A DNA stretch of 5,604 bases from Acidobacteriota bacterium (lineage in GTDB: Bacteria; Acidobacteriota; Thermoanaerobaculia; Multivoradales; SZUA-115): positions 1 through 5,604 of the forward strand of contig QIHU01000409.1 in NCBI GenBank assembly GCA_003231035.1, in the 5' to 3' direction. Numbering within the stretch: the stretch's first letter is position 1; every line of letters starts with the position of its first letter. The notes under the pieces were generated by a model. That model was not told the DNA's origin. It ran no database searches and saw only the letters and a list, made by a program, of their open reading frames with translations. The position numbers and the translations under genes were made by a program. This document shows positions 1 to 4,015 of the stretch, piece after piece.

Positions 1-314
1 GCCTGACCAACCGGCTGACCGAGTCGCCGGTCTGCCTGGTGGGTGCCGAGCACGACTACAGCCCGCAGCTGGAGCGGCTGCTCCAGAAGGGTAAGGGCGG
101 TGGTCCCGCGCAGCGCCGGATCCTCGAACTCAACCCGGACCATCCCCTCCTCGACAAACTCAAGGAGCGCTTCGACGCCGACGCCGAAACCCCCCAGGTG
201 CGCGACTACGCCGACCTCCTACTGGGCTACGGCCTGCTCGCCGAAGGGGCCGAGCTGCCGGACCCCGCCGGCTTCAACAAGCTGGTCGCCGATCTGATGA
301 CCGCTTCGTTGTAG
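1..314 (+). CDS. htpG: Molecular chaperone HtpG (Hsp90), C-terminal part
   Basis: HtpG is the cytosolic bacterial Hsp90, an ATP-driven dimeric chaperone. Only the last 103 residues are in the window; the reading frame is open from base 3 and enters from the left edge, so the N-terminal ATPase and middle domains lie outside. What is seen is the C-terminal dimerisation domain: an opening LTxRLTESP segment, then the family hallmark ILELNPDHPLL (about residues 40-50 of the visible part), then a helix that corresponds to the WVELLLDQALLAE region of E. coli HtpG (here YADLLLGYGLLAEGAELPDP) and a final helix ending in TASL. The match to the E. coli C-terminus is by recall of that sequence, not by alignment. 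Termination is at TAG 312-314, and a strong intrinsic terminator follows 24 bases later, so this gene ends its transcription unit. GC and codon use are high-GC, typical of the host. Confidence 0.96.
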   Translation, partial: LTNRLTESPVCLVGAEHDYSPQLERLLQKGKGGGPAQRRILELNPDHPLLDKLKERFDADAETPQVRDYADLLLGYGLLAEGAELPDPAGFNKLVADLMTASL

Positions 315-338
315 GGGAACCGTCCAGGATCAGACTGG

Positions 339-382
339 CAGGGGTGGCGCTCGGCGTCACCCCTGTGTTGTTCTTTTCTTGC
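339..382 (+). terminator. Rho-independent terminator of htpG
   Basis: CAGGGGTG (339-346) pairs perfectly with CACCCCTG (358-365). The stem can continue inward through GCG/CGT (one G-U) and a C-G pair to a TCG loop at 351-353. The stem is followed by a T-rich run, TGTTGTTCTTTTCTT (366-380). It stands 24 bases after the htpG stop, the usual position for an intrinsic terminator. Confidence 0.88.
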
Positions 383-709
383 TGGAGCAGCCTCACCGAG
401 GGGCGGCGTCTCGCGAAGGGAAATACTCTGGTCACAATCCGCTGTATGCTCGTAGGTGGTCATATCCCCGGTAGCACACCGACGGGAAGATGTATTGCGC
501 TGCTGGATTGCAAGACTGGTGATGGGATCATCGAGGCAACCTGTTCAGGGAGTTTCGATTGAAGCGTTCGGAGGGCACGGCTTAGATGGCACTGCCTATA
601 TGACGTGCCACGCGCTCGGTGCCCCCCCCCCCTGCCCTCGCAAGTGATTGATTCTAAGTCACTTACTCTCCTGGCGAAGAGTGCTGAACTTGACTCAGAG
701 CAAATAGAC

Positions 710-744
710 ACCTACAATACCGAGGTGAAACCGGTGTAGGTTTT
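710..744 (+). terminator. Possible weak terminator or RNA hairpin upstream of the cassette
   Basis: ACCTAC (710-715) pairs with GTAGGT (736-741), and inside it ACCG (719-722) pairs with CGGT (732-735). The AAT between the two left arms is bulged and the loop is AGGTGAAAC. A short T run (741-744) follows. It lies 43 bases before the start of the next gene. The U tract is short, so a leader structure is equally possible. Confidence 0.4.
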
Positions 745-774
745 AATCACCAGCACCTCCAGTTGGTTCAACTT

Positions 775-778
775 GGAG
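775..778 (+). promoter_or_regulatory. Shine-Dalgarno GGAG for the 787 gene
   Basis: GGAG lies 8 bases before ATG 787, an ideal spacing. This selects 787 over the in-frame TTG at 763, which has no such site. The site sits at the right edge of a small dyad, GTTG-GTT-CAAC (762-772). Confidence 0.7.
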
Positions 779-786
779 TAATCAGA

Positions 787-1023
787 ATGGGTTCAGACTA
801 TCTCTTCGCTATGCCGTCACTCTGGAGTGGCGTGGCCAGAGTTATGGACCTGTCGGGGTCCTGCGACAGCTACAATAGCAGCCCTGACGGTAAGGCAGCG
901 GACGCCGAAGCTCTTGAGATTGACTGGCAGCTAGTTGGGCAAGACATGTACGTTGCTATTGAGGATTTCGAGGAAAGTGACGAAGCGCCGCAAGAGTCGG
1001 AATTCGAAACCGTCAGCACGTAG
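787..1023 (+). CDS. Small conserved-type hypothetical protein (78 aa) preceding DUF2335
   Basis: I do not recognise a named domain. The 78-residue product begins MGSDYLFAMPSLWSGVARVM and continues through a YNSSPDGKAADAEAL segment to IDWQLVGQDMYVAIEDFEE, then an acidic tail rich in E and S. From memory this follows a pattern seen in short bacterial hypotheticals of the type (Y.ARPSFL.G.AR..D..G....YN.S....AD..AL..DW..VG.DL..A), often found near DUF2335 genes; that link is recall, not a search result. No signal peptide or convincing transmembrane segment is visible, so it is probably cytosolic. ATG 787 is chosen for its GGAG site. The 3' end overlaps the DUF2335 gene in another frame, which suggests translational coupling and joint function. 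Composition is clearly less GC-rich than htpG. Confidence 0.7.
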   Translation: MGSDYLFAMPSLWSGVARVMDLSGSCDSYNSSPDGKAADAEALEIDWQLVGQDMYVAIEDFEESDEAPQESEFETVST

Positions 1024-1519
1024 GGTTAAGCCAGCCTCGCTGAAGAAACGCCCTGCGCTTGATGCCTCCACCTCTGAATCGGCCGTTGCCGAAGGTACGC
1101 GCGGCGAGGTCCAGGTAGCGATAGCTGAAGTCAGGTCATCTAGTTTCTCTGGGCCGCTACCTCACCCCAAGATTCTCGCCAAGTATGACGAGATTTGCCC
1201 TGGAGCGGCTGATCGAATCATCACGATGGCTGAGAACCAAGCGGCTCATCGTCACTCGCTAGAGTTAACTGTTGTCAGATCAAACTCTAAGAGTCAGACT
1301 CTTGGGGTCTGGTTCGCTGGCCTAGTCTCCCTAGGAGTTCTAGGCTTGGCCTCTTTCTTGGCGGCTACAGGTATGCCTTTGTGGGGGCTCTCGGCTGTAC
1401 TATTTGACCTGGCCTTGTTGGCTGGAGTGTTCGTCTATAGCAAACGGGTAAGCGCTGACGAACTCTCCAAGAAGCGGACTGACCGAGCCGAGCATAGGGC
1501 AGCCACCCAGCGGAAATAG
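977..1519 (+). CDS. DUF2335 family two-TM membrane protein
   Basis: About 180 residues from GTG 977. The N-terminal ~50 residues are basic, low-complexity and probably disordered. The family core follows: SGPLPHPKILAKYDEICPGA (residues 58-77), then DRIITMAENQAAHRHSLEL (79-97), then two hydrophobic helices at about 109-130 and 134-154 separated by a tight GMP turn, and a basic, charged C-terminal tail ending in a run of E, H, R and K. The (S)GPLP...KY.EI.PGAA.RI..MAE.Q..HR..LE pattern with a C-terminal TM hairpin is what I know as DUF2335; its biochemical role is not established. The topology suggests an inner-membrane anchor with a cytosolic N-terminal helix. The start is uncertain: GTG 977 has AGGA at 970-973 and GAGG at 961-964; an upstream in-frame TTG at 935 has no ribosome site and would only add a shadow of the preceding gene. 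The overlap with the 787 gene is 47 bases. In a sample of the gene (1261-1320) 28 of 60 bases are G or C, against 42 of 60 at 3721-3780, a sign of foreign origin. Confidence 0.83.
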   Translation: MTKRRKSRNSKPSARRVKPASLKKRPALDASTSESAVAEGTRGEVQVAIAEVRSSSFSGPLPHPKILAKYDEICPGAADRIITMAENQAAHRHSLELTVVRSNSKSQTLGVWFAGLVSLGVLGLASFLAATGMPLWGLSAVLFDLALLAGVFVYSKRVSADELSKKRTDRAEHRAATQRK

Positions 1520-1533
1520 ACTCCAAGTCTTAC

Positions 1534-1547
1534 GACTACTAGTAGTC
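1534..1547. repeat. Perfect 14-bp palindrome after the DUF2335 gene
   Basis: GACTACTAGTAGTC is its own reverse complement. It begins 15 bases after the DUF2335 stop codon, close to where base composition returns towards the GC-rich background. No T tract follows, so it is not a standard intrinsic terminator. It could be a protein-binding site, a recombination or boundary site, or simply chance. Confidence 0.5.
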
Positions 1548-1666
1548 ACTAGCCGCTGCCCGCCGCCCACACACTGTTAGGACACCACCTCCTGCGGGGC
1601 TCGGAGAAGGATTGATCACTTTCCAGTCCACGGTGGATGGCCGCATAGCCCGTGGGAAAATCCTTT

Positions 1667-1682
1667 ACGCGGCCCATCGCGT
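1667..1682 (+). promoter_or_regulatory. Small hairpin in the leader of the 39-aa gene
   Basis: ACGCG (1667-1671) pairs with CGCGT (1678-1682) around a GCCCAT loop, ending 11 bases before ATG 1694. A longer-range pairing GGCCGC (1639-1644) with GCGGCC (1669-1674) competes with it, and a TCCAC-G-GTGGA dyad lies at 1627-1637. No clear promoter could be assigned. These may be leader structures, but this GC content produces short dyads by chance. Confidence 0.25.
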
Positions 1683-1693
1683 ATCCTAGGGGT

Positions 1694-1813
1694 ATGAGAA
1701 ACGACTTCACCCCTGGCAAGATCCTTCGCTGGACCGGTAGCACCCTGGTGGTCGCCACCGTGGTCGTCGCCTTTCTGGCTCAACTCCTTCGTGGCGAGTG
1801 TCCGGTGCCATGA
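1694..1813 (+). CDS. Small single-TM membrane protein (39 aa)
   Basis: A 39-residue protein with a basic/polar N-terminus (MRNDFTPGKILRW), one hydrophobic helix at about residues 15-32 rich in V, A and L, and a short tail RGECPVP with one cysteine (C36). I do not recognise a family. It is supported mainly by context: its stop overlaps the start of the DUF1223 gene as ATGA (1810-1813), the classic signature of translational coupling, and the composition is host-like. AGGGG at 1688-1692 precedes the ATG but only one base separates them, a poor ribosome spacing. An in-frame GTG at 1652 is the only upstream alternative before a stop at 1646. It could be a small membrane partner of the exported DUF1223 protein; that is inference. 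Confidence 0.5.
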   Translation: MRNDFTPGKILRWTGSTLVVATVVVAFLAQLLRGECPVP

Positions 1814-2611
1814 GGAGGGTTGCGACCTGGCGCACCGCGGCGGCTGCGGTGATTCTTGTTGTCGCCATGTTGCCGCGTGAGGCGTCGATGGCTGAACGGA
1901 TCTTCCCTGTGCCCCCGGCGCCAGGCCCCGTGGTGGTGGAGTTGTTCACAGGGTTGCTCCAGCTGTCCGCCGGCGGACGCCTTGCTGAGCGCACTGGCCG
2001 CCGCCGATCCCACCGCCCAGCGGCTTATTCCTCTCTCGTTCCATGTCGACTACTGGAATCACATCGGTTGGCGGGATCCCTTTTCCACCGCCGCGTGGTC
2101 GGACCGCCAACGCGCCTACAGCCAGGCCTTTCGAGAGGATACGATCTACACCCCGCAAATGGTCTTCAACGGGCGCTCGCACTGTGTCGGTTCGCGCCGC
2201 GATTGCGTGGAGCAGGAATTGGCGGAAGCTCTGGCGAAGCGACCGCTGGCCGAGGTTGAGGTGGCGGTGGATGCCGGTTCGCAAGGTAGTTGGGTGGCCA
2301 CGGTCGATGCCCGGTGGCTCGAAGGGTCGAAGCCGCGGCCGCTGGCGTTGGTGGCGGTGATCTTCGAGACCGGTCTAAGCACCGCGGTGAAGCGCGGAGA
2401 GAACGCCAGGCGAACGCTCGACAACGACTTCGTGGTGCGTTGGTTGCAACAGATCGACACCTTGCCGCCTCGCCAAGAAGCCAGCGCTCACCAGACGGTA
2501 ACCCTCGAGCTGGAATCCGGGTGGCGCCGAGATCGTCTAGGCGTTGTGGTCTTCCTGCAGGACGAGCAGACGCGCGAGATTGTTGCCGCCGCTAGGTGGG
2601 CCGGTCTCTGA
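1810..2611 (+). pseudogene. DUF1223 thioredoxin-like secreted protein, frameshifted
   Basis: The gene is readable in two frames. The first (from ATG 1810) gives a signal peptide, MRRVATWRTAAAAVILVVAM with a likely cleavage near the EASMA region, then PGPVVVELF ending at 1947. From 1949 the frame one base later gives QGCSSCPPADALL and continues for 220 codons through PLSFHVDYWNHIGWRDPFS, an RQ.AYSQAF stretch and IYTPQMVFNGR to a beta-rich C-terminal half, stopping at TGA 2609-2611. This order, ELFTSQGCSSCPPAD then SFHVDYW..LGW.DPF then YTPQ..V.G, is the DUF1223 family (thioredoxin-like fold, CxxC at codons 1955 and 1964). Exactly one base (A1948) separates the two parts where the family has Thr-Ser, consistent with a net loss of 5 bases. 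Neither frame alone gives both the signal peptide and the CxxC, so it is a recent pseudogene or an assembly error; all else is intact. It is coupled to the 39-aa gene by ATGA and has no clear ribosome site of its own. Confidence 0.85.
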
Positions 2612-2614
2612 AGC

Positions 2615-2641
2615 GGGCTCGCCCAGAACCGTTTTGTGCAC
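2615..2641 (+). terminator. Weak hairpin after the DUF1223 gene
   Basis: GGGC (2615-2618) and GCCC (2621-2624) flank a two-base gap, too tight unless the inner pair opens. A TTTT run occurs ten bases later (within CCGTTTTGTG). This is a weak terminator candidate three bases after the DUF1223 stop. Confidence 0.2.
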
Positions 2642-2689
2642 TATTTCGGGGTGAAGCGGGACTGATGGAGATCGGACTCGGCCTCGACC

Positions 2690-2720
2690 TTGACAACGTG
2701 GGTCGTCTGTAGTGCCATAT
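2690..2720 (+). promoter_or_regulatory. Possible promoter for the selenoprotein gene
   Basis: TTGACA (2690-2695) is a perfect sigma-70 -35 hexamer. The best -10 candidate is CCATAT (2715-2720), with a long 19-base spacer and weak match, inside a locally AT-rich patch (CATATGAAGAATAATTC). It lies about 120 bases before the ATG at 2839. The stretch 2612-2838 holds no gene that I can see. Confidence 0.25.
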
Positions 2721-2838
2721 GAAGAATAATTCTCGTCTCTTTCCTTGGATCACTGTCGGCTAAGACATGCTCTCGCTTCCAGCTCTCTTTCTTACACCCC
2801 CACGCCGCGCGTGCCGTCAGCCGATGGTTTGAGTGTCC

Positions 2839-3393
2839 ATGGCCTGGATTGACACCATAGCTCCAGACAACGCCCAAGGGTTGTTGGCACGCCTCTACGA
2901 CGCCGCGGTGCGTCGGGCCGGCAAGGTCTTCCAGGTGATTCGCATCCAGAGTCTACGGCCGCGGACCCTGCGTGCCACCACCCAGCTCTACATGGAGATC
3001 ATGAAGGCGCCCGATAGCCCTTTGACGCGCATCCAGCGCGAGATGATCGCCACCGTGGTTTCAAGAGTCAATCAATGCCACTACTGAACGCAGGCGCACG
3101 GTGAAGATCTCCGGGTTGAGATCGAAGGTAGCGGCGGTGACGGCTCGGTGGTCGCCACGGTGATGGACGACTATCGAGAGGCGATCCTCAGCTCCGCTGA
3201 TCGCGCCATGCTGGACTACGCCGTGAAGTTGACCGAAACTCCTGGCGCCATGGGCGAAGGGGATTTGGCTCCGCTGCGCGACCATGGATTCCGCGATGAC
3301 GCGATCTTGGAGATCGTCCAAGTGACCGCCCTTTTCAATTACTACAACCGACTTGCCGACGGCTTGGGTATCGATCCCGAACCGGCACCATGA
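2839..3393 (+). CDS. AhpD-like peroxidase-related selenoprotein (CxxU), in-frame TGA read as Sec
   Basis: A 184-residue member of the AhpD/carboxymuconolactone decarboxylase superfamily, in the peroxidase-related group whose proteins typically begin MAWI and carry a CHYC..HH-type motif. These all-helical oxidoreductases use a CxxC pair to reduce peroxides or move electrons. Here the frame runs from ATG 2839 through LTRIQREMIATVVSRVNQCHY to an in-frame TGA at 3085-3087, then continues without shift as TQAHGEDLR, DDYREAILSS, AMLDYAVKLTETP and ILEIVQVTALFNYYNRLADG to TGA 3391. The TGA replaces exactly the second active-site cysteine. The catalytic set of M. tuberculosis AhpD (Glu118, Cys130, Cys133, His137) maps by spacing to Glu68, Cys80, position 83 (TGA) and His87. 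A SECIS-like hairpin follows (separate entry). TGA serves as a normal stop in neighbours, so a reassigned code is unlikely. A GTG at 2833 would add two residues; no strong ribosome site is visible. Alternatives are a nonsense mutation or sequencing error. AhpD-family selenoproteins are known from bacterial selenoproteome surveys, supporting selenocysteine. Confidence 0.87.
3085..3123 (+). promoter_or_regulatory. Bacterial SECIS-like element downstream of the in-frame TGA
   Basis: GATCTC (3106-3111) pairs perfectly with GAGATC (3118-3123) around a six-base loop CGGGTT (3112-3117). The loop begins 24 bases after the TGA (3085-3087). The general bacterial SECIS model asks for a stem-loop just 3' of UGA, an apical loop with a G among its first two bases, and roughly 16-37 bases from UGA to the loop; all three hold here. 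In such genes the hairpin recruits SelB with Sec-tRNA. The element lies wholly inside the coding sequence (residues EDLRVEI). Direct pairing is seen; function is inferred. Confidence 0.78.
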
Positions 3394-3422
3394 AGGCACG
3401 CCCCACAGGATTTTCAGACTCA

Positions 3423-3441
3423 CCGAGCGCACAGCGCTCGG
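3423..3441 (+). terminator. Strong hairpin 30 bases after the selenoprotein gene
   Basis: CCGAGCGC (3423-3430) pairs perfectly with GCGCTCGG (3434-3441) around an ACA loop. A T6 run occurs at 3462-3467, about 20 bases away, too far for a canonical intrinsic terminator. It may still act as a transcription stop or mRNA end stabiliser between the selenoprotein gene and the DUF4332 gene. Confidence 0.5.
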
Positions 3442-3454
3442 GTTGACGAAGGGA

Positions 3455-3490
3455 TTCTGACTTTTTTGCTGGATCCATATAAAATCCAGC
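3455..3490 (+). promoter_or_regulatory. Putative promoter with overlapping operator-like dyad for the DUF4332 gene
   Basis: TATAAA (3478-3483) is a good -10 hexamer, with a weak -35 TTCTGA (3455-3460) at a 17-base spacer. A perfect inverted repeat, GCTGGAT (3468-3474) and ATCCAGC (3484-3490), brackets the -10 with a nine-base centre. A dyad centred on a -10 box is a common operator arrangement, so repression of the DUF4332 gene at this site is plausible. A TTGACG at 3443-3448 is too far away to pair with this -10. Confidence 0.45.
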
Positions 3491-3504
3491 GAATCTAATT
3501 AACC

Positions 3505-3513
3505 AGGAGGAGG
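3505..3513 (+). promoter_or_regulatory. Strong Shine-Dalgarno for the DUF4332 gene
   Basis: An extended AGGAGGAGGT stretch (3505-3514) precedes ATG 3523 by about 8 bases. It is the strongest ribosome binding site in the window and suggests high expression of the downstream gene. Confidence 0.85.
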
Positions 3514-3522
3514 TATCTCGTT

Positions 3523-3930
3523 ATGGGCTACAACATCGAGGAAATCGAAGGCATCGCCAAGACCAACAAGAAAAAGTTGGGCAAGGGCGGTATCACCACG
3601 ACCGACGGCTTGCTGAAGGCTTGCGCCACCCCCAAGGGCCGCAAGGCAACGGTGGGCACCACGGGCCTCTCCGAGAAGCAGCTCTTGAAGTGGACCAACC
3701 TGGCCGACTTGATGCGCATCCGCGGCGTCGCCACCCAGTACTCCGAATTGCTCGAGGCGGCGGGCGTCGACACGGTCAAGGAGTTGAAGCATCGCAAGCC
3801 CGAGAACCTCGCCGCCAAGATGGCCGAGGTCAACGCCAAGAAGAAGCTCACCCGGCAGAGCCCGAGCGCCAGCATGATCACCAAGTGGGTGGCGCAGGCG
3901 AAGAAGCTCAAGCCGATGCTCAAGTACTAG
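3523..3930 (+). CDS. DUF4332 helix-hairpin-helix protein
   Basis: A 135-residue soluble, lysine-rich protein with no signal peptide or TM segment. It matches the architecture I know for DUF4332 proteins: an N-terminal hairpin unit (IEEIEGIAKTNKKKLGKGGI, residues 5-24), then a TTTDGLLKACATPKGRK segment (25-41), a TGLSEKQLLKWTNLADLMRI helix pair (47-66), a second hairpin unit RGVATQYSELLEAAGVDTVK (67-86), and a C-terminal KW..QAKKL helix (about 118-130). Helix-hairpin-helix units usually bind DNA backbone non-specifically; the precise role of DUF4332 is not established. The hairpin turns are degenerate: GIAKT and RGVAT where GxG is usual, so DNA binding is not certain. The gene has its own candidate promoter and a very strong ribosome site, so it is probably an abundant protein and monocistronic, or read through into ctaA 84 bases on. 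Codon use is strongly GC-rich (42 of 60 bases at 3721-3780). Confidence 0.88.
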   Translation: MGYNIEEIEGIAKTNKKKLGKGGITTTDGLLKACATPKGRKATVGTTGLSEKQLLKWTNLADLMRIRGVATQYSELLEAAGVDTVKELKHRKPENLAAKMAEVNAKKKLTRQSPSASMITKWVAQAKKLKPMLKY

Positions 3931-3988
3931 ATCAATCTTGCTTGTCGAGGATCGATCCGGCGGCAGGCAATCAGTTCGCGATACCGGG

Positions 3989-4015
3989 TGGAAGGGGTTA
4001 CTCTAGCCCCTTCCA
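3989..4015 (+). promoter_or_regulatory. Perfect 9-bp inverted repeat ending at the ctaA start codon
   Basis: TGGAAGGGG (3989-3997) pairs with CCCCTTCCA (4007-4015) around a nine-base loop TTACTCTAG. The last pairing base is the A of ATG 4015. In RNA the stem would hold the region just ahead of the start codon, and in DNA it is a 27-base dyad suited to a regulator. The GAAGGGG arm is also the only purine-rich stretch ahead of this ATG. Confidence 0.5.

Larger units (their letters stand above)
383..786. other. Gene-poor stretch between htpG and the DUF2335 cassette
   Basis: About 400 bases with no coding region I can support. Short open frames exist on both strands but lack a ribosome binding site, a recognisable domain or consistent codon use. 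One of them begins inside the htpG terminator. A reading frame open from 563 to a TAG at 737-739 runs through an 11-C tract (622-632). Its last 31 codons, from GTG 644, look mildly protein-like (VIDSKSLTLLAKSAELDSEQ and on), so this could be the decayed end of a gene. Base composition is closer to the following cassette than to htpG. Confidence 0.5.

Noticed and set aside
344..562. 72-codon plus-strand frame after htpG
   Set aside because: It begins inside the stem of the htpG terminator, has no ribosome site and no recognisable domain.
1549..1690. Possible tRNA or structured RNA between the DUF2335 and 39-aa genes
   Set aside because: Several short dyads are present, but no cloverleaf, T-loop consensus or known riboswitch core could be found.
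1856..1948. Start of the DUF1223 gene at TTG 1856
   Set aside because: Residues before QGCSSC in that frame (W, C and R rich) do not match the family; the signal peptide and VVVELF are in the other frame from ATG 1810.
1798..2259. Single-frame 153-codon reading of the DUF1223 5' region
   Set aside because: Beyond 1947 it is an out-of-frame, arginine-rich reading of the DUF1223 gene; the family sequence is in the next frame.
3085..3087. TGA as a reassigned tryptophan codon
   Set aside because: The aligned family position is cysteine, Trp is encoded by TGG throughout, and TGA ends neighbouring frames including this gene at 3391.
3148..3393. Independent 81-codon gene downstream of the TGA
   Set aside because: It is the C-terminal half of the AhpD-like protein in the same frame as the upstream half, without its own ribosome site.
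3061..3432. 123-codon minus-strand frame over the selenoprotein gene
   Set aside because: Antisense shadow of a clear family member; no domain or start signal.
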